Assembly (NCBI GenBank): GCA_965178125.1
Contig: OZ237764.1
Span: 1 to 64,000, forward strand
Direction: 5' to 3'
From: Bilabrum cf. latius
Lineage: Eukaryota; Bigyra: Bicosoecida; Bigyra; Bicosoecida
Length of the DNA: 64,000 bases
Shown: one piece after another, positions 20,683 to 30,969 of the stretch
Position numbering within the stretch: the first letter of the stretch is position 1
Layout of the letters: every line of letters starts with the position of its first letter
Translations under genes and position numbers: made by a program
The notes under the pieces: model-generated
What the model was told of the DNA's origin: nothing
The model's input: only the letters and a program-made list of their open reading frames with translations
Databases searched by the model: none

Positions 20683-22985
20683 GGCGATTCTGGGCCAGTG
20701 AGGCCATTCTGGGCCATTTTGGGGCAGTGAGGCGCTTCTGGGCCAGTGAGGCGATTCTGGGCCAGTGAGGCCATTCTGGGCCATTTTGGGCCAGTGAGGC
20801 GATTCTGGGCCAGAGAGGCGATTCTGGGCCATTTTGGGCCAGTGAGGCGCTTCTGGGCCAGTGAGGCGATTCTGGGCCAGTGAGGCAATTCTGGGCCATT
20901 TTGGGCCAGTGAGGCGATTCTGGGCCAGAGAGGCGATTCTGGGCCAGTGAGGCGATTCTGGGCCAGGGAGGCGATTCTGGGTCAAAGAGTCGATTCTGGG
21001 CCAGTGAGGCGATTCTGGGCCAGTGAGGCAATTCTGGGCCATTTTGGGCCAGTGAGGCGATTCTGGGCCAGAGAGTCGATTCTGGGCCAGTGAGGCGATT
21101 CTGGGCCAGAGAGTCGATTCTGGGTCAAAGAGTCGATTCTGGGGCAGTGAGGTGATTCTGGGCCAGTGAGGTGATTCTGGGCCAGTGACGCGATTCTGGG
21201 CCAGTGAGGCCATTCTGGGCCATTTTGGGCCAGTGAGGCGCTTCTGGGCCAGTGAGGCGATTCTGGGCCAGTGAGGCAATTCTGGGCCATTTTGGGCCAG
21301 AGAGTCGATTCTGGGCCAGTGAGGCGATTCTGGGCCAGTGAGGCGATTCTGGGCCAGGGAGGCGATTCTGGGTCAAAGAGTCGATTCTGGGCCAGTGAGG
21401 CGATTCTGGGCCAGTGAGGCAATTCTGGGCCATTTTGGGCCAGTGAGGCGATTCTGGGCCAGAGAGTCGATTCTGGGCCAGTGAGGCGATTCTGGGCCAG
21501 TGAGGCGATTCTGGGCCAGTGAGGCGATTCTGGGCCAGAGAGTCGATTCTGGGTCAAAGAGTCGATTCTGGGGCAGTGAGGTGATTCTGGGCCAGTGAGG
21601 TGATTCTGGGCCAGTGACGCGATTCTGGGCCAGTGAGGCGATTCTGGGCCAGAGAGTCGATTCTGGGCCAGAGAGTCGATTCTGGGCCAGTGACGCGATT
21701 CTGGGCCAGTGAGGCCATTCTGGGCCATTTTGGGCCAGTGAGGCGCTTCTGGGCCAGTGAGGCGATTCTGGGCCAGTGAGGCAATTCTGGGCCATTTTGG
21801 GCCAGTGAGGCGATTCTGGGGCAGAGAGTCGATTCTGGGCCAGTGAGGCGATTCTGGGCCAGTGAGGCGATTCTGGGCCAGGGAGGCGATTCTGGGTCAA
21901 AGAGTCGATTCTGGGCCAGTGAGGCGATTCTGGGCCAGTGAGGCAATTCTGGGCCATTTTGGGCCAGTGAGGCGATTCTGGGCCAGAGAGTCGATTCTGG
22001 GCCAGAGAGGCGATTCTGGGCCAGAGAGTCGATTCTGGGTCAAAGAGTCGATTCTGGGGCAGTGAGGTGATTCTGGGCCAGTGAGGTGATTCTGGGCCAG
22101 TGAGGCGATTCTGGGCCAGTGAGGCGATTCTGGGCCAGAGAGTCGATTCTGGGTCAAAGAGTCGATTCTGGGGCAGTGAGGTGATTCTGGGCCAGTGAGG
22201 TGATTCTGGGCCAGTGAGGCGATTCTGGGCCAGTGAGGCGATTCTGGGCCAGAGAGTCGATTCTGGGCCAGAGAGTCGATTCTGGGCCAGTGACGCGATT
22301 CTGGGCCAGTGAGGCCATTCTGGGCCATTTTGGGCCAGTGAGGCGCTTCTGGGCCAGTGAGGCGATTCTGGGCCAGTGAGGCAATTCTGGGCCATTTTGG
22401 GCCAGAGAGTCGATTCTGGGCCAGTGAGGCGATTCTGGGCCAGTGAGGCGATTCTGGGCCAGGGAGGCGATTCTGGGTCAAAGAGTCGATTCTGGGCCAG
22501 TGAGGCGATTCTGGGCCAGTGAGGCAATTCTGGGCCATTTTGGGCCAGTGAGGCGATTCTGGGCCAGAGAGTCGATTCTGGGCCAGTGAGGCGATTCTGG
22601 GCCAGAGAGTCGATTCTGGGTCAAAGAGTCGATTCTGGGGCAGTGAGGTGATTCTGGGCCAGTGAGGTGATTCTGGGCCAGTGAGGCGATTCTGGGCCAG
22701 TGAGGCGATTCTGGGCCAGAGAGTCGATTCTGGGCCAGTGAGGCGATTCTGGGCCAGAGAGTCGATTCTGGGTCAAAGAGTCGATTCTGGGGCAGTGAGG
22801 TGATTCTGGGCCAGTGAGGTGATTCTGGGCCAGTGAGGCGATTCTGGGCCAGTGAGTCGATTCTGGGCCAGGGAGGCCATTCTGGGCCAGAGAGGACAAT
22901 CTGGGCTAGTGGGACCATTTTGGGCCAGTGAGGCGATTCTGGGGCAGTGAGTCGATTCTGGGGCAGTGAGTCAATTCTGGGCTAG
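20683..22985 (+). repeat. 2.3-kb minisatellite, 19-bp unit
   Basis: About 120 tandem variants of GGCCAGTGAGGCGATTCTG, with recurrent types (GAGAGTCGATTCTG, GTGAGGTGATT, GTGACGCGATT, and the spacer GGGCCATTTTGG). A longer pattern, including GGGTCAAAGAGTCGATTCTG then GGGGCAGTGAGGTGATTCTG, returns at about 21120, 21550, 22035, 22150, 22620 and 22770, showing higher-order duplication. Open minus-strand frames coding a 19-residue peptide repeat (PRIASLAQNRLTGPE...) arise because 3 x 19 = 57; I do not call them genes. Confidence 0.95.
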
Positions 22986-23592
22986 ATAGTTCAATAGTAC
23001 GATCTATTTCAAAGTGCATGTTGATTCTCAAGAGATGGCCCATTGGCGTAGAAAAACGTTATTAGTTTTGAGAAGCAGTTGTGGCTGGTCGATTAATGGG
23101 TCTCAATTCAAGATTCAGTAAATCAGGAGCACCCTAATCGAAGTCTAAGACTATTTCATGTGTTTGAAAGGTCAGAGAGACAAAATCTTCATGTGCAGGA
23201 CAGCGATCTTGCCGCCCACTGCAGGGCAGGGCCTGCTGACTGGTCCAGAAATACGCTTTCGATCAACACAGCATCAATGTATGTGGCTTGATGAGATCAA
23301 AATTTATTTGATTTCAACAGTCCTGTGGATAGAGGGTTGGTTCGAACCAAACTACGCATGAGCCTCACTGGCCCAGAGCCTGTCTTGAGTGGCAGCGTCA
23401 GGCGGATTTTGCACCGTGCAGTAGGCATGCATGGGTAATGTGCGAGGAGTCTTACACATCTGATGCATTTCCGACAGCCACCGTGCGAAAAAATATTCCC
23501 GGAAGCTATAAATGTGCACTTCGGAAAGGTGCTGGGTAGCACAATAATAACAACACAAAATATCACCACAAAAAATGAAGACAAAAAATTTT
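22986..23592. other. AT-richer spacer before the tRNA gene
   Basis: No gene seen. One stray minisatellite unit lies near 23360 (GAGCCTCACTGGCCCAGAGC). The 40 bases before the tRNA resemble the start of the 129-bp satellite unit (CAAAAAATGAAG versus GCAAAAATGAAG), extending the homology noted for the tRNA end. Confidence 0.5.
23583..23588 (-). terminator. RNA polymerase III terminator of tRNA-Gly
   Basis: Six A on the plus strand, T6 on the tRNA strand, four bases beyond the tRNA 3' end. A second T6 lies a little further on at about 23568-23573. Confidence 0.8.
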
Positions 23593-23662
23593 ACGGCGGC
23601 CGGGAATCGAACCCGGGGTGCTTCGATGGCAACGAAGCATTTTACCACTAAACCACCGCCGT
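23593..23662 (-). tRNA. trnG-GCC: tRNA-Gly (anticodon GCC)
   Basis: 70 nt on the minus strand fold into a full cloverleaf: 7-bp acceptor (ACGGCGG / CCGCCGT), D arm with AGTGGTA loop, anticodon stem CTTCG/CGAAG around loop TTGCCAT (anticodon GCC), four-base variable loop, and T arm CCGGG-TTCGATT-CCCGG. No intron and no encoded CCA, as normal for nuclear tRNAs. Internal A box (TGGTTTAGTGG) and B box (GGTTCGATTCC) are present. Position 1 is A paired with U72, not the usual G-C. It is divergent from, and 129 bases away from, the Pol III subunit gene. Confidence 0.95.
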
Positions 23663-23791
23663 ATGTTAAGATCTGTCCCTTAGGTGCATATACAAATCAA
23701 AGTGTGGTATTGTATATCGCTATTTTCGGGAGGGAGTCTTCCCTTCGGCGGTGCGGGCAGCACGCACACATCTTTGCCTTCGCCGGCTGCC

Positions 23792-25460
23792 ATGAGCGAC
23801 CCGTGCGAGAGCGACATTGCCCTCGGCATCGTGAAGGAAGACTTTGGAGATCTCAGCCACGTGAGGTGCCGCGCGTCTCACCCTGGATTCCTTGTGTGCG
23901 ACCGCTCGCCCCTAGAATGCGCGCTCGATCCGCGCGCCGGCCGCCCGGAAGTGGCACGGTCCGCCCACCGCCGGCGTTTGTGGAATTCGAACTTGGGAAA
24001 GCCACTCGATCAATCGGCGGCGCGCTTGGGACGTAGCGCTGGTGGCCGGGCAGCGCCGGCGTTCGCCCCCCATGAGAGCAGGTGCTGCCGCGGGCCCGGC
24101 TGGTGCAGGCGCTGTGTGCCGCCCTTGCAGCGCGCCCGTCTCGGCCCCCATCTTGACACCCCGATACGGCTGCGAAAGCAAGGTAGCGCGCCTGGACCGC
24201 GCTTCGCCTCTTGTCCCAGTCGCGTCCGCTCGGACCGACCGGCCTCGACCCCGCACACACCATTCTGCGCTCGCCGCATTCCTCCTACTTCTTCCGCGCG
24301 CGCAGAGGCTGTGCAAGCTGCTGCAGGAATCCGGGCCTCTCACGAAGGAGCAGCTGCTGCTGGCGCTGTGCGCGGGGCACCCGCCGCTCGCGCCGCCGCC
24401 GCCCCCGCCCCCGGAGGCGCTGGCGGGGCTCCCCTGGCGGGCCCCGGGCGGCGGCGGCGGCGGCGGCCCGGGGCGGCCCGCGCCCGCGGGTGGTCCCGGC
24501 CACCAGAGCGGCGCGGCGGCCTCCTCGGCGGCGTCGGCCGCGGCCACGGTCTCCATGGGGGGGGCGACGGGGTTCACGGCGTCGGCCGCCGCGGCACGGG
24601 CCGCCAGCCTGGGCTCCCGCACCTCGGCGGACCCCACGCTGCCGAGCCTCCCGCAGACGCCCGCCGAGGTGCAGGGCTGCCTGGCCGCTCTCACCATCCA
24701 CGGCATCGTGCAGCCGCGGGCCGAGGGGGCGGGCGGTGCTCCCTCGTCGTCCGCTTCCTCGTCGTCGTCCTCCTCGTAGGCGTCTGCAGGGACGAAGCGG
24801 AAGCGGGGCGGCGCCGGGGGCGACGCGGGCTCTGCAGGGCCCCAGAGGCCTCGCAAGCCGAGCGCCCGCATCCGGTACGAGTTTGCTCCGCGGGAGGCCC
24901 TCCGCCGGCTGCAGCTGCCGAGGGTGCTGGAGCGCGTGCGCAGGCGGCTGGGCGCGGTGGCGCAGGCCATCGCGGAGGCCCTGAGCATGTACGGGAGCAT
25001 GACGGTGGGGCGGCTGCGGATGGCCACGGACCTTTTGCTGGAGGACGAGATGGAGGACGGCGCAGACGGCGAGGGGGAGGCCGAAAGGATGCGGGACGAC
25101 GATTCGGACGGCTCCGACGAGGACGGGGTGGGCGGCGCGACCGGCGCCCGCCGGGGGGACGGAGCCTCCTCCACGGGCTCCGGGCGGTTCGACCGCGCGT
25201 GGACCGCGCTCCGGCAGCAGCGGCTGGTGCGCCGGTCGCGGGGGCTGGTGCTGCCCCCGGACCTGCTGGCGGGCACGTCGGGCGCGCTGCCGGCGCAGGG
25301 GCTCAGCGGCAGCGTGCGAGACGTGGGCAGGGGGGCGCTGGCGACGCTGGGCGTGGACGCCGGGGGCCCCGACCGCCGGGACGAGGCGCTGCGGGCCGCC
25401 ACCGGCTCGTAGGCGTCGATGCGCGGCGGTGGGGGGCCGGTGGGGGAGGGCGAGGCCGAG

Positions 25461-25494
<34 letters not shown>

Positions 25495-26723
25495 GCCTGG
25501 GCCTGGGCCTGGGCCTGGGCCCGCGGGGCGGCAAGCGCGGCAAGAAGAAGAGAAAACAGCCAAAGAAGTCGAGGTTGTCAAAGGCGCAGGCGAAGCGGAG
25601 CGGCGGTCGGAGCGGCGAGGAGAAAGAAGCCGACGGTCCCGGTGACGGCGAGGAGGCAGAGCAGCTGTGGTGCCTGGACCCGCGGCCGCTCACGTACCTG
25701 GACCGCACCGAGGCCGTGGTGCTGCAGGTGCAGGACGCGGTGAGTCCCACGGGTGCCCGGATCGTCCGGGCCATGCTCGACAAGGGCCCCCCTCCCGAGG
25801 CGCCCTCGCTGCCCACGTCCCTGCAGACCCTCGCAGACCGCGCCCGGGGGGAGGGCCCGGGGGGAGGGTCGGCCGCGCCGGAGGCCGAGTGGTCCGCCGA
25901 GGTGACGGCCCGCGAGATCTTGGAGCAGCTGCAGCGGGACTTCAAGCGGGCGCAAAAGGCGGGCGAGGCTTGGACGCAGGGGGAGCGGGCGGTCTCGTGG
26001 ACGGGGGCCTCGCACTGGAAGACCCTGGGCACGCTGCTGGAGGTGATGCGCAGCGAGCCGCTCGAGGTCGTGGAGAGGGTGGGCCTCGGGGCGGACGGGG
26101 GCAGCTGGCGGGTGCGGGTCGGCCGGTTGGTGTCGCGGATCATGCTCAGCCGCGCCGAGGAGCTGGCTAGGGTGTCTGCCGTGGCGGGGGCAGAGGCGAG
26201 GCCCGCCCACCAGCAGGCGGCCGCCTCGGAGGAGCCGCAGGTGAGGCGCGCGGCGCGCAGCACGGCCATGCAGCACGGGATCGGGTGCCGCCGGGTGCTC
26301 AACTACTTGCGGGCCAAGGGGCAGGTCCAGGACAAGGCCGTGGCGGACGGCACGCTGCTGTCCCTCAAGGACGCCCAGGGGCACCTCTTCACGCTCATGC
26401 GGCTCGGGATAGCCCGCAACTTCCCGCTGCCCCGGCGGGCGGACCACGCGCCCGGGCTGACCGTGTACCTGTGGGACGCGCCCGAGCACCTCGAGCGGGC
26501 GGCGCTGGCCCGCAAGTGCCTGCAGGCGGTGCGGAACGTGGTGCTGCGCAGGAGGCACGAGGAGAAGCGCCTCGAGGAGGTCACCAGGGCGGCCGCTGCC
26601 GCGGGGGAGGTGGCGCAGAGGGCGCGCGCCGGGCTCGTGCAGCGGGTCAGGCACGGGGTGGAGAGGCTTGACGCGGCGGCGGCGCGGCTGGCGGCCGAGT
26701 TCGAGCAGCTCATGGAGTGGTGA
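23792..26723 (+). CDS. POLR3C: RNA polymerase III subunit RPC3/POLR3C
   Basis: Exon 1 23792-23860 (MSDPCESDIALGIVKEDFGD...) and exon 2 24306-26723; the 445-nt intron has donor GTGAGG and acceptor CTTCCGCGCGCGCAG. 828 residues, stop TGA 26721. Two TAG codons (24777, 25410) fall in low-complexity linkers and are read as Gln. The assignment rests on the C-terminal part: NYLRAKGQVQDKAVADGTL, MRLGIARNFPLPRRADHAPG and VYLWDAP correspond to the conserved RPC82 winged-helix region (family pattern ...PKTPDHAPSRTFYLW). The N-terminal exon fits the first winged helix. The protein is larger than the usual 530-650 residues because of Gly/Ala, Ser and acidic inserts. It acts in the RPC3-RPC6-RPC7 initiation subcomplex. 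A very long antisense frame here is only a GC-rich shadow. Confidence 0.85.
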
Positions 26724-26800
26724 AGTGGGGGGGGGGGGGGAGCTGGGGGGGATGCGGATCTGGCGCTGCGTTGCAGCTTTTTGGATTGTTTTTCGGTTCG

Positions 26801-26874
26801 ATCCGACTCTATCTCAACCCGCACGGGAACAGGCAGCATCCGACTCTATCTCAACCCGCACGGGAACAGGCAGA
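26801..26874 (+). repeat. Tandem duplication of 37 bp
   Basis: Two copies, starting 26801 and 26838, of a unit beginning ATCCGACTCTATCTCAACCC, just after the POLR3C stop. Confidence 0.9.
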
Positions 26875-26968
26875 ATCCATTCCACGGACCATGGCCCACG
26901 GCTGCTGATCAGGAGTTTCCTGCGTGCTTGCGCTCGTTATCGTTCGCAGGGACGCAGGCACCGCCGCC

Positions 26969-28051
26969 TCACTTGCTGGGTGATCCTGCTCCCGCCGCAG
27001 CGAGGTCGGGCCACCACATGTCCTCGCCCGCCCCCCTGGGCCTGCGCACCAGCCGCTCCCAGAGGTCGTACTGCGCCTCCACCACCTCGATGGCCACCTC
27101 CCGCGACAGGTAGCGACCCTCGAACGCAAACTCATTGGGGGGTTTCCCGTCCGGTATCTTGTAGTCCCTGAACCAGGTCCGGATGGCGTCCAGCCGCTGC
27201 TGCAGCGCCGCGTCCTCCTGCTGCCCCACCACGGCGTCGTACACAGACTCGGCCAGCGGGTCGCCCACGCGCACCGTGACAATCTTCCAATCCATCTCAC
27301 CACCATCCACAAGTGCCAAGGCACCAATGACCTTCACCTCGTACACGTCTCCAGTGCTGCACGGCCTGGACGACAGGTCCAGCACATCCAGCGGATCGTT
27401 GTCTCCGGCCAGGTCCAGGCCGCGCTCGCGGTGCTCTGGATCCTCCCAGGTCTGGGGAAACGCTCCATAGTTGACGGTGGAATCCATTGGATACTCGCGT
27501 AGCTTTCCTTTCTTGGTGTCTTGCTTGATGGGATTGTACGGAGTTTCCTTGTTGATCTCGAACTTGGGCCGCGACCTGCGCGCACAGGCGCGTATCGAGC
27601 GGCAAGGACGGGCAAAGGGTGGACATGCAGGCAATCAGGCTCTTTCTATTCCAGACTGACTGTCTCATCAAGAGCAACGGCACGCAAGCTAACTCACCCC
27701 TTCGGGATCTCGCAGACGAATCGGTACACCCCCGGCTGGTTGCCCGGCGGCCGAAGCGGGATGTTGTGCCAAGGCGAAACCTTCTCCCCTGTTTCACCGT
27801 GCACGTAAAACAGCTGGTATTCGAGCGTCCCCGGGGTTCCCTCTGCCTTGAGTGCCTACGAGGAATGCAGCCCATGAAAGCAGCTGCCTGGCATACGCGC
27901 CGCACATCAACGGAGCGGCCCGCAAGGACCAAGCTGCAGTGTGATCGCACATGAAAGCTTCACCACTGCTCTTGCTGAGCACTAAACATCTTACCAGTTG
28001 CGGCATTTCCATTCCCTTTCTGAGCGATGCCCCGTTTGGAACGCTTAGCAT
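26969..28051 (-). CDS. PPA: Soluble inorganic pyrophosphatase (family I)
   Basis: Hydrolyses pyrophosphate to phosphate, pulling biosynthetic reactions forward. Three exons: 27995-28051 (tentative first exon), 27698-27855 and 26969-27575, with GT-AG introns of 139 and 122 nt; 273 residues ending in TGA, close to the usual size of eukaryotic IPP1 proteins. Diagnostic motifs are intact: GTLEYQLFYVHGETGEKVSP, KFEINKETPYNPIKQDTKKG, NYGAFPQTWEDP and the metal-binding GDNDPLDVLD, then DYKIPDGKPPNEFAF. No TAG codon occurs in it. No clear targeting peptide, so probably cytosolic, but the first exon rests only on splice phase and open frame. Confidence 0.88.
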
Positions 28052-28363
28052 TAAAACTAGCAAGGCAACGAGCGCGACAATCGCCAGGATTACATTCTGG
28101 ACATTCGATGGGCTCTAGTCGCGCGCAGCGTGCGGCATCTTGAGGTTGGAATCCTAATTTTGGGCTGCGCAAGGTCCGGCGGATCCATTTCCGGGTTTGC
28201 AAGGCTGCCAGTGCCACCAGTGGGGTTGCATGCTGCAGCACTGGGATTTGCTGTTACGCAAACTGGTGCAGATATAGAAAAAATCGTACCGCTGGGCAAA
28301 CCACGTCGTGTAGCGCGCGGGCTGCCGCCAGCCCGGCCAATCGCAGGAAGCAGGCCCTGCCAT
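28052..28363. other. Spacer between pyrophosphatase and RPN6 genes
   Basis: Holds the 3' end region of RPN6 and the promoter of the pyrophosphatase gene. A minus-strand open frame with Cys-rich text (PECNPGDCRARC) crosses it but has no homology support. Confidence 0.4.
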
Positions 28364-29790
28364 TCAGCTGAGCCCCTTGGCGCGCTCGAACAGACCGTCC
28401 ACGACCCCATCCAGGGCCGCAACTGCCTTGAGAGCCGCCTCGTACCCCGGATCCCCCCCTGCCTCCCGGAACACGATAAGGTGCCCCTTGCCCTGGTCCA
28501 GTGTCCCGTTGAGCGCCCCATCCAGGATCATCTGCGAGAGCTTAGCCTCCACCCGGGGGAGCGGAAGCGCGATGCTCTTGGCCACGTGCTCCAGCTCCAC
28601 GCGAGAATACGGCTCCACCACCCGCAGCAAGTTCGCCTCCAGCATCGTGTCCGCCAGCAGCCCCAGGTGGTACCCTACCAGGGGGTCCTCCGTCAGCGCA
28701 GCCTCGTACTCGCGCTGGGCCCGCAAGAAGGCGTGCAGCGACCTGGCCTTGTACGCGGTGGCGACCGCCCGCATGGCCTCGATCTGGTCACCCGCGTGCT
28801 CCACGCCGTGCTTGCCGTTGATGAGCGCCATGGCGTCATCTGTGTTTCCGTTCATGATCTTGGCCAGCAGCATGCGGCGGAGAGCTGCCCTTGCCGCCTG
28901 GGTCTCCCCCATGTGAGACGCGGCCTCGAAGCCCTCGAAGAAGTAAGAATACGCAGTCTTGTAGTCTCGATCCTCTGCCGCGAGCGCCCCGGCCTGCGCA
29001 TCGATGCGGGCCTGCACCTCGGGGCCCAAGTAGACCGAGATGGCGGCCGTCCTGGCCGCGGTCAGCGAGGCCCGGGCCTTGGGGAAGTTCTTCAGGGCGT
29101 AGTGCACCTTGGACTCGGTCAGATGGACTTCCACCAGCAGAGGCTTGTCATCGAGCTTCTTGACCTCCCTGGCCAGCGACTGGGAAAGCGCAAGCGCAGA
29201 CTGAAACTAGCCTTGCTCGAGCAGGAGAGCTGCCAGCTTGGACTGAATGCGCATCCGAAGGAAATTTCTCTTCTCTTGCTTGCACCAAGCCACCGATTCT
29301 TTGCATAGGGACACCTACAGGTCTAATGTTCCTGGAATCTTACCGACGAGGTCGACAAGGGTCCGTACTGCGTGCTTGGCTTGAGCGACGCAGCAATGGG
29401 GTCCGTGTGCAGCCAGCAAGAGGATCACACGCCACGGGCAGACTTCTGTGACACTTCAAAATCAACATACAATGCAGCATGTATGATCGGGAGGGCTCCC
29501 GCATTGCACTCACCTGTCTTGGCCGTCCTTGCCTTAGGAAGTAAACCGAAGAAAGGTCTGCACTCTCGGAGCAAAGCCTCAAGCTTCGCAGCCTGCGCTG
29601 TTTTAGCAAACAACTCGCCCAGGCGATAGACAGCCTGTTCTCGGATCTTTAGAGCTTCCGGCGAGTTGTCGTCAGAGCCAAGCACTCCTTCGCGAAGCGA
29701 CGCTTCAGCGGCATCCTTATCAGAATCTGCGAGAGTTACAGCTTCATCGAGCTGCCTTTGCAATGGATGGGTGTCTTCTACTGCCGCCAT
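28364..29790 (-). CDS. RPN6: 26S proteasome lid subunit RPN6 (PSMD11)
   Basis: Exon 1 29514-29790 and exon 2 28364-29367, joined by a 146-nt intron (GTGAGT...CACGCAG, phase 1); 426 residues, stop TGA. The length and whole sequence match the RPN6 family: KREKRNFLR-like helix, [49 protein letters not shown], then the PCI domain ending [24 protein letters not shown]6 clamps the lid to the 20S core. Two TAG codons interrupt conserved alpha-solenoid sequence: residue 110 (29315-29317) in [15 protein letters not shown], where plant RPN6 has IPGTS(D/E)LQ, and residue 146 (29207-29209) in EQG-TAG-FQSALAL, a polar Arg/Lys/Gln position. These are key evidence for UAG = Gln. Confidence 0.93.
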
Positions 29791-29949
29791 GAGTATTTGG
29801 TGGAGGGGAAAGCGCACTGTGCCGCGAAAAGCTGATTTGCTCGGTTTGAGACATTCCAATCTTCATCTTCAAATGCATCGCCGAGTGGCAAGTTGGAAAA
29901 GCGCATGCACCGAGCCACTGCAAGGCGAACCACGCAAGCAAAAACACGG

Positions 29950-30738
29950 TCACTTCTCCTGTTTGGTCCAAACGCCAGTCGACGTACCACGGCCAGCCCT
30001 GAATATGGATCGTATGGCACGGCTGCCACTGGGAGTGCGCCCCCCACTGGCACCGGCGCTGGCAGCGACCCCCGCCGGTCGCCGTCCCCCTGTCTTTCGA
30101 GCTGGATGCTGCGCCATGGTATTGCGCGCACCCGCCTTCTTGTGCTATTGGGCACGACCCTTTCTGAAGCTTTGCGATCGCTCACTGACGGCAACCCCGC
30201 CGGGCCTGCCAGTGCCACTGTGACGACTGCGCGACGGAGGGGCTGCTGCTGCTGGTGCACCCCCTCCGGTCATTGATCGCGGTGAGGCCGGTGCACCGCC
30301 CGATCCAGCCACCTCGGGATGCTGAGACGCGATGGGAGGATGTGGGTGGGCATCGCGATTCCTGGTGCTTGCCCCGCGCTCTTTCACGTCCGTTGCGACT
30401 GGCTTCGCTGCGCCAGCATCGGCTGATCTTGGTTGTCTTTCAAGGAACTCAGCACGCAATTCGTACGCAAGCCTAGCAATATTATCAGGCGTCACGAGTC
30501 TAGACCTGGAGGTAGGGGCGGATGCGGTGCTTGCGGTCTCCAACGTGATCGTTGGGAGCTGCTCAGCATCCAAAAACTGCACTGCTGCAGCACGAATGGC
30601 ATGAGCGCCATGTCTGCCAATCAGCGCTAGCAATAAGTCACAGGATATCATGTTGATGAGTTGCTCGCCGTCGGCTGCCGCAGAGTTACCGGTCCCAAGA
30701 ATTCGATCTCGCATTCGCAGCAACAGTTTCCTGTCCAT
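29950..30738 (-). CDS. Unknown protein with helical N-terminus and disordered tail
   Basis: 262 residues from ATG 30738 to TGA 29950, with one TAG (30145) read as Gln in the basic tail (RAQ-TAG-HKKAGARN). Residues 1-100 look globular and helical (MISCDLLLALIGRHGAHAIR; LARLAYELRAEF-type helices). The remainder is Pro/Ala/Gly/Ser/Arg-rich and probably disordered. No family recognised. It is followed after about 160 bases by the RPN6 start on the same strand. Confidence 0.65.
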
Positions 30739-30969
30739 CGGACCATCATCGAGATCGATGCTCCACTAGCGCTCTAGCCTGCGAGCTGAGCTCATCACAA
30801 GCTCACTGCAGAAGCGGGAGGGGGCGTTTGTGGCTCGCAGTAAATGCTCTGCAGTGGAAATCCACCCACGGACTCAGAACCAGAATCCGGAACAGGAACC
30901 AACGTGACCAGCTATCGCGTGCTAGGCGTTGGACGCGCTTGGAACATGCATAGCTCATAAATACACTCA

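Noticed and set aside
20534-22918. Minus-strand proteins with a 19-residue repeat (LAQNRLTGPE type)
   Set aside because: The frames follow from a stop-poor 19-bp unit and change frame between blocks. They behave as satellite, though one end joins a coiled-coil-gene tail.
20683-22985. CRISPR array
   Set aside because: Units are contiguous 19-bp variants without unique spacers, in eukaryotic DNA, with no cas genes.
23935-24010. Second tRNA-like element with a TTCGAA T-loop
   Set aside because: The flanking bases do not pair into T or acceptor stems. No tRNA with anticodon CUA was found in the window.
23912-26302. 796-residue minus-strand open frame opposite POLR3C
   Set aside because: It has Ser/Pro/Arg-rich composition typical of an antisense GC-rich frame, while the plus strand shows clear RPC3 homology and splice sites.
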